A stretch of DNA of 42,813 nt, taken from assembly GCA_035495315.1 (NCBI GenBank), contig DATJGF010000029.1, positions 1 through 42,813 of the forward strand. The letters are read 5' to 3'. The translations under genes were made by a program, and so were the position numbers. The notes under the pieces are model-generated. The model had not been told where the DNA came from. It ran no database searches and saw nothing but the letters and a program-made list of their open reading frames with translations. This document shows positions 1 through 7,935 of the stretch, piece by piece. Source of the DNA: DATJGF01 sp035495315 (GTDB lineage Bacteria; Verrucomicrobiota; Verrucomicrobiia; Limisphaerales; UBA8199). The stretch's first letter is position 1; each line of letters starts with the position of its first letter.

Positions 1-167
1 TGCGGCCAGTCGGTGAGGGACGTTTCGCCGCTGATCTCGCCGTGGATCCCGGTCGGTATGAGTATCTTTTTGTTGTGGACGGACAATGGTTGCCCGACCC
101 CAACGCCAAAGAAAGCGTTCAGAACCCTTTCGGCGGCAAAAACTCTGTCCTGACCGTTTCCGCTTAG
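1..167 (+). CDS. C-terminal end of a CBM48/AMPK1-type glycogen-binding domain protein (partial)
   Basis: The gene enters from the left edge and stops at TAG 165-167, so only about 54 residues are visible. They contain the pattern PGRYEYLFVVDGQW, then LPDPNAK, then NPFGGKNSVLTV. This is the usual end of the E-set glycogen/starch-binding domain (CBM48, AMPK1_CBM), in which an aromatic YEY..VDG strand is followed by DP.A and N.FG..NSV. The domain binds alpha-glucan chains and is found alone or fused to branching enzymes or other proteins. Nothing in the window shows what precedes it, so the full protein could be a small stand-alone glycogen-binding protein or a longer enzyme. The family is well supported; the function of the whole protein is unknown. 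Confidence 0.75.
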   Translation, partial: RPVGEGRFAADLAVDPGRYEYLFVVDGQWLPDPNAKESVQNPFGGKNSVLTVSA

Positions 168-212
168 CCGTCCGGCTCGCGGAATTTAAAGGATTTATTC
201 ACGACTCGTGGA

Positions 213-247
213 GGCGGACGCATTGTCCGCCGCCCTGGGCTTTTTTT
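213..247 (+). terminator. Putative intrinsic terminator after the glycogen-binding gene
   Basis: A perfect 7-bp stem GGCGGAC/GTCCGCC (213-219 with 225-231, loop GCATT) is followed by nine GC-rich bases and then seven T at 241-247. The gap between stem and T run is longer than ideal, so the call is moderate. It lies between the stop at 167 and mqnD at 298. Confidence 0.45.
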
Positions 248-297
248 GGTCGTTTCCCCGCGTGACAATCGCCGTACGGTCGTCCTAGGGTATCAGG

Positions 298-1146
298 ATG
301 TCGCAGCTGACACTCACGCTTGGCCATTCGCCTGATCCGGATGATGCCTTCATGTTTTACGGATTGGCACGCGAGTTAATCCCCACTTACGGGTTTGCTT
401 TCACGCACATCCTGCAGGACATCCAAACGCTCAACGAACGGGCCACTCGTGGCGAACTGGATATCACGGCCATCAGCATCCATGCCTATGCATACATCAG
501 TAGTCAGTATGCCCTCCTGCCCAGTGGTGCGAGCATGGGCGACGGTTATGGACCGATGCTCGTCGCCAACCAGAAATTCTCCAAATCCGAGCTCGCCGCC
601 AAACGCATCGCCGTCCCGGGAACCATGACCAGCGCCTTTCTCGCGCTGCAATTATTCCTCGATAAACCTGCTGCTCAACTTCGATACGTGGTTGTTCCCT
701 TCGATCAGATTTTTCAGGCAGTCCGTAATGGACAGGCCGAAGTCGGGTTGATTATTCACGAGGGTCAGCTCACCTGGAAAGCTGAGGGGCTCGAACTTTG
801 CGCCGACCTCGGCGCCTGGTGGAGCAGCGAAAACGGCGGTCTGCCCCTGCCGCTCGGCGCCAATGTCATTCACAAACGCTTCGAACCGGCTGTGCGAAAA
901 AGAGTCTCGGACATTCTCACCGCCAGTATCCAGTATAGTCTCGACCACCGGCCCGAAGCCGTTCAGCACGCGCTCCGATATGCGCGGAACATGGGCCAGG
1001 ACCTCGCGGATAAATTCGTCGGCATGTACGTCAACCATTGGACCCTCGATTATGGCGAGAAAGGGCGCGAGTCCATCCGCCGCTTTCTCGGGCGCGGCTT
1101 CGAACGGGGACTTATCGCCCACCGCCAGGAACTCGAATTCGTCTAG
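298..1146 (+). CDS. mqnD: 1,4-dihydroxy-6-naphthoate synthase (futalosine pathway)
   Basis: MqnD converts cyclic dehypoxanthine futalosine into 1,4-dihydroxy-6-naphthoate, a late step of the futalosine route to menaquinone in the cytoplasm. The 282-residue length is normal for the family. Diagnostic stretches are SPDPDDAFMFYGL at residues 11-23, a serine/glycine-rich SGASMGDGYGP near 76-86, and LIIHEGQLTW around 151-160. His154 there matches the family's conserved active-site histidine. The fold is that of a periplasmic-binding-protein-like enzyme, but there is no signal peptide, as expected. An AGGG at 287-290 lies seven bases before the ATG. It appears monocistronic, with no other mqn gene nearby, which is common because mqn genes are often scattered. 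The paralogue MqnA is less likely because the SPDPDD motif is MqnD-type. Confidence 0.93.
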   Translation: MSQLTLTLGHSPDPDDAFMFYGLARELIPTYGFAFTHILQDIQTLNERATRGELDITAISIHAYAYISSQYALLPSGASMGDGYGPMLVANQKFSKSELAAKRIAVPGTMTSAFLALQLFLDKPAAQLRYVVVPFDQIFQAVRNGQAEVGLIIHEGQLTWKAEGLELCADLGAWWSSENGGLPLPLGANVIHKRFEPAVRKRVSDILTASIQYSLDHRPEAVQHALRYARNMGQDLADKFVGMYVNHWTLDYGEKGRESIRRFLGRGFERGLIAHRQELEFV

Positions 1147-1212
1147 CCTTTGGTTCGACGATTCCAGAAGGGTACGTTGCACTCGCGCACCTCCACATGC
1201 TGGAAAGAATCA

Positions 1213-1247
1213 TCCCATTTACGGAACTAACACTCCCATTTGCGGGA
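1213..1247 (+). promoter_or_regulatory. Paired direct repeats, candidate enhancer (UAS) sites
   Basis: CCCATTTACGGA (1214-1225) and CCCATTTGCGGGA (1235-1247) are direct repeats offset by exactly 21 bp, about two helical turns. They lie 77-110 bp upstream of the -24 element of the sigma-54-type promoter at 1324. This is the position and phasing expected of sites for a bacterial enhancer-binding protein. The role is inferred from spacing only. Confidence 0.4.
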
Positions 1248-1323
1248 AGAGTTTGGCAGCCTCCGTAAAGCGCCGAAATGATTAGTCTCTAACGTTCAGT
1301 GAGTAAGAAGTCCATCTGAATGT

Positions 1324-1339
1324 TGGCATAAGCTTTGCA
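1324..1339 (+). promoter_or_regulatory. Sigma-54 (-24/-12) promoter
   Basis: TGGCATAAGCTTTGCA fits the sigma-54 consensus TGGCAYRNNNNTTGCW at every constrained position. The GG is at 1325-1326 and the GC at 1337-1338, with the required 10 bases between them. Transcription would begin near 1350, about 65 bases before the permease start at 1417. The site is intergenic and correctly oriented. Confidence 0.7.
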
Positions 1340-1416
1340 TCTTGGAGGGTCGGCTCAATAACCTAACTGCCCTGTCAACCGATGCACTCACCCTGCACCC
1401 CGAAAACTAAATTAAA

Positions 1417-3825
1417 ATGCAGGACCTGAAATTCGCCCTTCGCCAATTGGGCAAGAATCCAGGCTTCACGGCGATCGCAGTGGCGACGCTCGCGCTGGGG
1501 ATCATGGCCGCGACGGCGATGTACAGCGTGGTCTACGCGGTATTAGTCGACCCGTTTCCCTATCGCGACGTGGACCACTTGATGAGCGTCAAAGTATGGT
1601 CGCCAGCAGAACGCGGTTTCCGCACTGGTTACACGACCGATCAGTTCATCGAGATCGCGGAGCGAAATTCCATTTTCACAGGGACCATCGCTTCGACCAT
1701 CAGCGATGTCCTTTGGACGGGCGATGGGGACCCGCAACGCTTGCGGGGAAATTACGGCACGCCGAATACGTTTCAGGTGATGGGTGTGCCGCCGCTTTTG
1801 GGGCGTGCGTACGGGCCGACCGACAGCGCCCCGGGCGCACCGCCGGTGGTAGTGCTTGGGTATCGTTTCTGGCAGCGGCAGTTTGCCGGTGATCCAAACG
1901 TAATCGGCCGCGAGCTTAAACTAAACGACAAAGTTCGCACCGTGGTCGGAGTGATGCCCAAGCGGTTTATGTGGCGCGGCGCGGATGTGTATCTGCCGGT
2001 TGTTTTTGAGCGCGGACGAAGCGTGGAAGGGATCCGCTATGTACACTTGCTGGGCCGGCTTAAGCCGGGAGTGACGATGGCAAAGGCTGAGCAGGACCTG
2101 CACCCGATTATCGAAGATTTGAAGCAACGCGCCCCTGCCGAGTTTCCCCAACGCTGGAAAGTCGGCCTGCTCTCTTTCAAGGAAAGCTTCCCGAGCGATC
2201 TCCGCGACAACCTATGGATTCTGTTTGGTGCGGTCTGGCTTCTGTTGTTGATCGCCTGCGCCAATGTATCCAACCTTCTGCTCTCAAAGGCGGCCAGCCG
2301 TCAGAAGGAAATGGCGGTGCGCGCTTCACTGGGAGCCAGCCGCGCGCGATTGATCCGACAATTGCTGACCGAAAGTCTGGTCCTGGCCAGCATCGGATGC
2401 GCACTGGGCGTCGCCCTTGCCTATTGGAGCGTCCAGGTGGTGTTGGCTCTCGTGCCACCGAACACCATTCCCGACGAATCGGAGATCCGCCTCAATGGCC
2501 CCGTCCTCGTATTTGCCCTTATTATCTCCGCGGTAACAAGCGTGGCGTTCGGTCTGGCTCCGGCCCTGCATGCTTGCAGCTGCGAGCTCGCTAACTCACT
2601 GCGAGACGCCGGTCGAGGATTGTCCGGAAGCACTCGCCAGGCGTTCTTGCGCAAAGTCCTGGTGGTATCCGAAGTCGCGCTTTCACTGATTTTACTTGTC
2701 GGCGCCGGCCTCATGATCCGGACATTTCTGGCGATGCAGAATGTCGACGTGGGATTTCGAACGGATCGGCTCATTGCCATGCGGGTCCCACTTTCCGAAC
2801 GGCTTTACCCCGATGCCGGACAGAGAGTCGCATTTTTTCAACAACTCGAGGAACGCCTGAAAGCACTTCCAGGCGTGATCGCGGTAGGCCTTAACACGAG
2901 GGTCCATCCATTAGTGAACTGGCGCGTGCAGGTTAGGGTTGTCGGAGCGGCTCAGGAAGACAAACGGCCTGTGGTATTGCACCAGATCAACGCGGATTAC
3001 CCCAACGCTTTCGGGATCAAATTGCTGGACGGCCGGTGGTTTGATGACACAGACGTGAAGAACAAACGACATCTGGCGGTCGTAAACCAGGAATTCGTTC
3101 GCCTGAGACTGGACGGCCGCAAGCCTCTCGGTTGCCTGGTCCGCTTCCCCGAACTCAAAGAAGAGCCTCTGCGCATGGAGGACGATTCGTTTGAAATCGT
3201 CGGCGTCGTTAAGGACACCCTGAACTTTGATTCTTCTCGGCAGGTCTTGCCGGAAATTTATTTTCCTTTCAGCGTCGCGGGCCTGGTGGATTGGGTTACT
3301 ACCCTCACCCAACAGGATCCGTCGTCGATGACGCGTGCGATCATTGGCCAGGTGTACGCTTTGGATAAAAATCAACCCGTGACGCAGGTGCGCACGGTTG
3401 AGCGCATGATGGATGAGGGGATCTTTGCCGGGCCGCGCTTCAACCTTGCACTATTTTCGGTGTTTGGCGCCCTGGGCCTGACCCTCGCCGTTATCGGCAT
3501 TTATGGTGTGATGTCCAACACCGTGGCCCAGCAAACTCACGAGATCGGCGTGAGAATGGCCATTGGAGCAAGCCCGGCTGAGGTCGCCAGGATGGTGCTT
3601 GGCCGCGGCACGCGACTCCTGTTTGGCGGCCTCGCCCTCGGCCTCATCGGCAGTATCGTCGCCGCGCGTTTGGTCACCCGTCTCATCTGGAATATTTCGC
3701 CATTCGACCTGGTATCCTTTATCTGCGTCTCGTTGATTCTGCTTCTTGCCGGACTCCTGGCGTGTGTTTGGCCAGCTCGACGCGCCTCGAAAATCGCTCC
3801 CATCGAGGCGCTGAGATACGAATGA
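1417..3825 (+). CDS. MacB/FtsX-type ABC permease, ADOP-like (orphan)
   Basis: This 802-residue membrane protein begins MQDLKFALRQLGKNPGFT. That is the characteristic start of the large MacB/FtsX permeases first catalogued as acidobacterial duplicated orphan permeases (ADOP). Visible order: N-terminal membrane helix (about 18-44), a periplasmic MacB_PCD-like region to about 265, an FtsX-type transmembrane block (about 270-390) with RQKEMAVRASLGASRARL, a further membrane helix near 420-440, a second periplasmic region, and a second FtsX block (about 680-800) with HEIGVRMAIGASPAEV. It ends with the usual ARRASKIAPIEALRYE. No ATPase or adaptor gene is adjacent, so the energy source must come from elsewhere if it acts as an exporter or mechanotransmission permease. 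There is no convincing Shine-Dalgarno sequence. The near-consensus sigma-54 promoter upstream suggests conditional expression. The substrate is unknown. Confidence 0.88.
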   Translation: MQDLKFALRQLGKNPGFTAIAVATLALGIMAATAMYSVVYAVLVDPFPYRDVDHLMSVKVWSPAERGFRTGYTTDQFIEIAERNSIFTGTIASTISDVLWTGDGDPQRLRGNYGTPNTFQVMGVPPLLGRAYGPTDSAPGAPPVVVLGYRFWQRQFAGDPNVIGRELKLNDKVRTVVGVMPKRFMWRGADVYLPVVFERGRSVEGIRYVHLLGRLKPGVTMAKAEQDLHPIIEDLKQRAPAEFPQRWKVGLLSFKESFPSDLRDNLWILFGAVWLLLLIACANVSNLLLSKAASRQKEMAVRASLGASRARLIRQLLTESLVLASIGCALGVALAYWSVQVVLALVPPNTIPDESEIRLNGPVLVFALIISAVTSVAFGLAPALHACSCELANSLRDAGRGLSGSTRQAFLRKVLVVSEVALSLILLVGAGLMIRTFLAMQNVDVGFRTDRLIAMRVPLSERLYPDAGQRVAFFQQLEERLKALPGVIAVGLNTRVHPLVNWRVQVRVVGAAQEDKRPVVLHQINADYPNAFGIKLLDGRWFDDTDVKNKRHLAVVNQEFVRLRLDGRKPLGCLVRFPELKEEPLRMEDDSFEIVGVVKDTLNFDSSRQVLPEIYFPFSVAGLVDWVTTLTQQDPSSMTRAIIGQVYALDKNQPVTQVRTVERMMDEGIFAGPRFNLALFSVFGALGLTLAVIGIYGVMSNTVAQQTHEIGVRMAIGASPAEVARMVLGRGTRLLFGGLALGLIGSIVAARLVTRLIWNISPFDLVSFICVSLILLLAGLLACVWPARRASKIAPIEALRYE

Positions 3826-3862
3826 CGCATCAAACCGGCCACGATGGTTCATCGATTTGACC

Positions 3863-4000
3863 GCTTGTTTGGCGAGCGGACTTTTTCGTCCTCCTACTCC
3901 TAATCCTAATGTCGGAAAGTCAGTTGCTAGCAACCACAACGCCGTTAGATTGACATTAAGATTAGGAGCAAGAGTAGGATTAGGAGTAAGAAAAACAAGC
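3863..4000. repeat. Long imperfect inverted repeat (MITE/REP-like), in a 344-base gene-free gap
   Basis: The gap between the permease stop (3825) and the next gene holds a nearly symmetric element. The outer arms GCTTGTTT (3863-3870) and AAACAAGC (3993-4000) are exact complements. The inner arms ACTCCTAATCCTAATGTC (3895-3912) and GACATTAAGATTAGGAGC (3952-3969) are nearly complementary. Between outer and inner arms are CTCCTACTCC-type tracts, repeated on the right arm as AGAGTAGGATTAGGAGTAAG. The loop is about 39 bases and includes TTGCTAGCAA. No gene is visible in the rest of the gap. Confidence 0.6.
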
Positions 4001-4175
4001 AAAGTGTCGATGGGCGTTGGGATTTCAATTGAGTGCCCTCAGTTTCTGAGGGCGTTGAGGCGTCCCCCAACCTTCCTTGTCATGCCGCAATTCTGTAATA
4101 TAGTCGGTTGCTTGGCGAAAATTCGCCTTGTGTCAGTCCAGGCACCATCAGGACTGAGCGAATGAAAGGATGCTC

Positions 4176-5243
4176 ATGGAAAAGGCAGTCAAAGCTCGGT
4201 TAGACGCTATTCAGTTTGCAGAACCTCAGTTCTTCAAGAACATCGCGATCATTCCGCTGATCGCTTCATCAGACGGGACACTCAAATATCAAACGCTTGG
4301 GGAAGCGCTCGCCACACAGAATGTACTCATCAATGAAGTCTCAAACGCCGGATCCGTTCCAGAGTTAATGGTTGTCAATCGGGGCAAAGAGTCGGTGTTG
4401 CTTATCGATGGCGAAGAATTGGCAGGCGCCAAACAAAACCGGGTCCTTAACACATCGATTCTCTTAAAGGAGGTGTGCGAAACCAAAATCCCGGTCAGTT
4501 GCACCGAACAGGGACGCTGGTCGTACACTTCGAAGTTCTTCAGTCACTCCGGAAACATCATGGCCCATAAAAGCCGATCTCGAAAAACCAGCTCGGTTCA
4601 TTCCTACCTTGAATCATCCGGCAGTTATCGTTCCGACCAGGGAGAAGTCTGGGCTAATATTGCAGAACTACACTTCAAATCCTCCACCAACTCGCCCACT
4701 TCCGCTATGAGCGATGTCTACAAAGCGCGAGATGAAGACCTTCGCAAATGCGATGAGATCTTTAAGCCAGTAGCCAACCAGATCGGGCTGCTGGTCTTCA
4801 TCGGCGGCAAACCCTCCGGTGTAGACCTGGTCTCTCGCGTCGCCGCGTATGGCAAGCTCCACCAGAACCTGGTCCGCAGCTACGCTCTTGAAGCGCTTAT
4901 CGAATCCGGTCTTCCGTCTCAACCTTCGACCGAAGGGCCTCAATCGACCGACCCGGCACAGTTCACTGCGCAAGCGCGGCAGTTTCTGGATGAAATCACC
5001 GCTGCTGAAGAACACCAATTCCCCTCAATCGGCCACGGCACTGATTACCGCTACCGCAGCGGCCCGACACCATCGAGGTCGACGCCTCAGCACGGATCCA
5101 CCATCTGCGGCACCGCTCTGGTTCATGAAAATGAAGTCATTCATGCTGCTTTTTTCCGTTTGGAAGAACCATCAGCGGCTACCGCGCAAGGCATAGCTAA
5201 CGTGCCGCCGTACCGCTCGCGCTGGCGCCGGTTGTTCCAATAG
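4176..5243 (+). CDS. ARPP-1 family domain protein, function unknown
   Basis: The protein matches the ARPP-1 family, whose Pfam name links it to ADP-ribosylglycohydrolase and rhodanese-phosphatase contexts. Family-typical segments are VPELMVVNRG (about 63-72), VLLIDGEELAGAKQNRVLNTS, IPVSCTEQGRW, SGSYRSDQGEVW, and a region ending in LLVFIGGKPSGVDLVS. A distal GTALVHENEVIHAAFF completes the domain. There is no signal peptide or membrane segment, so it is cytoplasmic. ATG codons exist at 4170 and 4176. AAAGG at 4165-4169 is correctly spaced only for the second, giving 355 residues starting MEKAVKARLD. The gene stands alone, with no ADP-ribosylation or phosphatase partner in the window. Its biochemical role is not established and I do not propose one. 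Confidence 0.8.
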   Translation: MEKAVKARLDAIQFAEPQFFKNIAIIPLIASSDGTLKYQTLGEALATQNVLINEVSNAGSVPELMVVNRGKESVLLIDGEELAGAKQNRVLNTSILLKEVCETKIPVSCTEQGRWSYTSKFFSHSGNIMAHKSRSRKTSSVHSYLESSGSYRSDQGEVWANIAELHFKSSTNSPTSAMSDVYKARDEDLRKCDEIFKPVANQIGLLVFIGGKPSGVDLVSRVAAYGKLHQNLVRSYALEALIESGLPSQPSTEGPQSTDPAQFTAQARQFLDEITAAEEHQFPSIGHGTDYRYRSGPTPSRSTPQHGSTICGTALVHENEVIHAAFFRLEEPSAATAQGIANVPPYRSRWRRLFQ

Positions 5244-5364
5244 CCTTAATTGAGTCCAAACCCGGCGAAGGTTTGTAATAGCAGACGCTGACCTTCAGGA
5301 CTATTGAACCAATGACAGCGAAACGCTGGCCGAAACAAGTCCTAAATGCGAAGGAACGCTACAT

Positions 5365-5589
5365 ATGTTTGGACACACTATACGCTCATTGAGATTCTTG
5401 TTCGTCGGGCCGTTGGTCCTTCTGCTGCTGGTGATCATTAACGTAATGACCTCGCCCGGCCATTGGTGGGTCCAGTGGCCGGCGCTCGGAATTGGCGTTG
5501 CCTGGCTGATTAGCCTGCTTCGCGTGCTCCGAACGGCAATTCTGCTCGGGGGATTGGCAGCCCTTGTTGCCTATCTTCGCAAGAGGTGA
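5365..5589 (+). CDS. Small 2TM-domain membrane protein
   Basis: This 74-residue protein has two hydrophobic helices, about residues 11-29 and 36-66. They are separated by INVMTSPGHWWVQWPALGIGVAW, the hallmark of the Pfam 2TM domain (N..TSPG..W..WP..G). A GAAGGA lies about nine bases before the ATG, so the start is credible. The C-terminus is short and basic (YLRKR), probably cytoplasmic. 2TM domains occur alone or attached to regulators and kinases; here it is alone. The molecular role is unknown. Confidence 0.7.
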   Translation: MFGHTIRSLRFLFVGPLVLLLLVIINVMTSPGHWWVQWPALGIGVAWLISLLRVLRTAILLGGLAALVAYLRKR

Positions 5590-5655
5590 ACGAGGGCGAC
5601 GCACTGGCCCGCTCTAAAGGGTTGTCATCAGTTCCGATTGGGCCAATATTTCCTC

Positions 5656-6081
5656 ATGAATCGGGTCGCATATTTGGCCGCCGCAACGTTGGCTGCGGTT
5701 CTTTCGGGCGGCTGCGTTAGCAAGCCCCCCGGAGTCGAGCCTGGCCCCCTAAATACGTATGCCTACAAGGTTCTGGTGGAGGCTTCACCTCCCGGCGCAC
5801 GTATCGAAGTAAACGGCAGGATTGCCGGCGGGGTTCCGCTGACTTTAAAATTCTTTGGTGATATTAACCGCAAATTCTATGATTTCGGGTTTGAATATTA
5901 CGTCGTACGGGCTTTGCCAGTAGCTACCAACCAATTCGCTCAAACGCGCCTGTTTCGGACGGGCCAAGACCGCATTCCTGAGCGGATTGATTTCGATATG
6001 AATCAGCCTAGTCCCCCCTACGTTCCGTTGGTGCCACCAGGCCCCGTCTACTTGTCGCCAAACCCGCCGCCCACTCACTAG
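5656..6081 (+). CDS. Predicted lipoprotein with PEGA-like domain
   Basis: From the ATG at 5656 the protein has 141 residues. It begins with a type II signal peptide, MNRVAYLAAATLAAVLSGGC, where the cysteine would be lipidated. The lipobox SGGC is slightly unusual because leucine sits at -4 instead of -3. The mature part contains VLVEASPPGARIEVNGRIAG and VPLTLKF, the pattern of PEGA domains, which form small beta-sandwiches on surface proteins. It ends in a proline-rich tail (QPSPPYVPLVPPGPVY). An in-frame TTG at 5638 would add six residues but spoil the signal peptide. No partner is obvious; it is followed by the DUF2851 gene 80 bases downstream. Confidence 0.75.
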   Translation: MNRVAYLAAATLAAVLSGGCVSKPPGVEPGPLNTYAYKVLVEASPPGARIEVNGRIAGGVPLTLKFFGDINRKFYDFGFEYYVVRALPVATNQFAQTRLFRTGQDRIPERIDFDMNQPSPPYVPLVPPGPVYLSPNPPPTH

Positions 6082-6160
6082 GTTGACAGCAGAAAGCCCG
6101 CGCGGAATTCGGTTTTAGGTTGACCCTCCACATATCAGGTACGAGGTAGAGGCGCCCGAA

Positions 6161-7726
6161 ATGGTGCTTGACATTCACCGCCTTTCGACGCAAAAGCAGG
6201 CAGTGTTTGGGGTGCTCAATAATTTCTATGCGCATTTCCGTGTGCAAAGCGGCATGGTGCCCCTGCTGCATGAGGACAATGCTTCTCCCCCAGAGCGTCT
6301 GCTTCAGGCGATCTGGCAACACCAACGATTGTTGCGCGAGTCACTCTCGACCGCCGACGGAGAACCGGTTCGGGTTCTGCACCCGGGCTTTCATAATCTT
6401 GAAGGTGGACCGGATTTTCGCAACGCGGTTATTCAATTTGGCGCCGATGACCCTCGCACCGGCGATGTCGAGGTCGACCTGCGCTCAAGCGGTTGGCGTG
6501 CACACGGCCATGATCGCAATCCCGCATTTCAGAAAGTAATTCTTCACGTCATTTGGGAGTTCGAACCACGCAGCGCCCCAAACGGCCCGCCTTTACTTAT
6601 CTTGCGTGCTCTCCTGGACGCGCCTTTGGGCGAGTTGAGTTTGTGGCTTGGAGGTGAAATCGCACAGGTTTTTCCCGACGAATTGCGTGGGCGATGCTGC
6701 GCGCCATTGCGGCGGCTTTCTTCAGGACAATTGCTTGATCTGCTGCATCAAGCGGCGCAAGTCCGGTTGCGGAGCAAGGCGGCGCAGTTTCAGGCGCGCG
6801 CACGGCGGGTTGGCTGGGAACAGTCTTTATGGGAAGGATTGTTCCGAGCGTTGGGTTATAAACATAACGTCTGGCCTATGCAGCGCCTGGCGGAGCTACG
6901 TCCGGCGTGGAGCCATAACCGCGTCGAGTTTAATCAAACTGGCGCCGGCGCAAGGCAGCCGGAAAAGCATCTCGGCGAAGAAAACCCGGGCGGAACTGAA
7001 TTGAGGGCCCCGCTGCTCGCCTTGCAAGCGCGTTTGTTTGGTTTGAGCGGATTGTTGCCTTCCGAGCTGACCCGGCGTCAAATCGGCGCCGACAATTATT
7101 TGCGGCGCGTCTGGGATCAATGGTGGCGCGACCGCGACGCTGTTTTGGGCGATATTCTGCCTCGAACAATGTGGCGCTTGCACGGACTGCGCCCGGCTAA
7201 TCATCCACACCGCCGCCTCGCCCTTGCCGCGAATTGGGCCGCTGCGAACGAAGTATCCCGAATTCTGGAGCGTTGGTGTGCCGGAGAGCCAGCACCGCGC
7301 GAATTGACGGCCTCACTGCTCGAGGCCTTACAGGTGGCTCATGACGAATTTTGGAGCTGGCACTGGACCTTGAACTCGGCGAGGCTCAAGCGCGAACAAC
7401 CGTTGCTGGGTGCAAGCCGCGTCACCGACCTGGCCGTCAACGTTGTTTTGCCTTGGCTATGGATGCGAGCGGTGGAAGGTAAAAGCGAAAGCGTGCAACG
7501 GCGCCTGGAAGAGCGCTACTTCAACTGGCCTGCCGCGCAGGATAATTCAGTGTTGCGACTGGCGCGAGAGCGCCTGCTGGGTGGTGCGGCCAGGCGCGCA
7601 CTCCCGGACGCCGCTGCGCAACAAGGTCTCATCCAAATCGTTCGCGACTTCTGCGACCACTCGAACGCCATTTGCGACCAATGCAAGCTGCCCGACCTGG
7701 TGCGGGAGTTTGTTGCGAATGAATAA
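6161..7726 (+). CDS. DUF2851 family protein
   Basis: The protein matches DUF2851, a family of unknown function found in Bacteroidota and Verrucomicrobiota among others. Typical elements are LLQAIWQHQRL, then DGEPVRVLHPG, then HNLEGGPDFRNAVIQF, GDVEVDLRSSGWRAHGHD and FQKVILHVIWEF, covering about residues 45-135. The C-terminus carries the conserved cysteine pair CDQCKLPDL. It is cytoplasmic, with no signal or membrane segments. An AGAGG at 6148-6152 lies eight bases before ATG 6161, supporting this start (521 residues). Homologues usually begin nearer the IWQHQ motif, so ATG 6254 is an alternative giving 490 residues. GPDF.NA, the histidine in HGHD and the cysteine pair suggest an enzyme or nucleic-acid protein, but the function is not known. 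Confidence 0.85.
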   Translation: MVLDIHRLSTQKQAVFGVLNNFYAHFRVQSGMVPLLHEDNASPPERLLQAIWQHQRLLRESLSTADGEPVRVLHPGFHNLEGGPDFRNAVIQFGADDPRTGDVEVDLRSSGWRAHGHDRNPAFQKVILHVIWEFEPRSAPNGPPLLILRALLDAPLGELSLWLGGEIAQVFPDELRGRCCAPLRRLSSGQLLDLLHQAAQVRLRSKAAQFQARARRVGWEQSLWEGLFRALGYKHNVWPMQRLAELRPAWSHNRVEFNQTGAGARQPEKHLGEENPGGTELRAPLLALQARLFGLSGLLPSELTRRQIGADNYLRRVWDQWWRDRDAVLGDILPRTMWRLHGLRPANHPHRRLALAANWAAANEVSRILERWCAGEPAPRELTASLLEALQVAHDEFWSWHWTLNSARLKREQPLLGASRVTDLAVNVVLPWLWMRAVEGKSESVQRRLEERYFNWPAAQDNSVLRLARERLLGGAARRALPDAAAQQGLIQIVRDFCDHSNAICDQCKLPDLVREFVANE

Positions 7727-7935
7727 AGACATCGAAGTCGGTCCGTATTACCAGCGTCGAATAGTCGCGGCTGGATGGCGCCTCGGTTCGACCTGCACCC
7801 AACCAACGCCGCCGTTGCCGGTCAAGGATCCTTCAAAAAGATGCGGTTGCAAGAGTTATTAGCTGGCCTATAGTAGGACCAAACGGGTCACGACCGGCCA
7901 GTGTTGCCCCCGGTTTTGTGTTGCTGTGACGTACA

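Noticed and set aside
3857..4165. 102-codon plus-strand frame in the gap before the ARPP-1 gene
   Set aside because: It runs through both arms of the inverted repeat and its product has no domain; likely accidental.
7719..7862. 47-codon frame starting inside the DUF2851 stop (ATGAATAA overlap)
   Set aside because: The overlap looks like coupling, but the short proline-rich product has no features and no downstream support.
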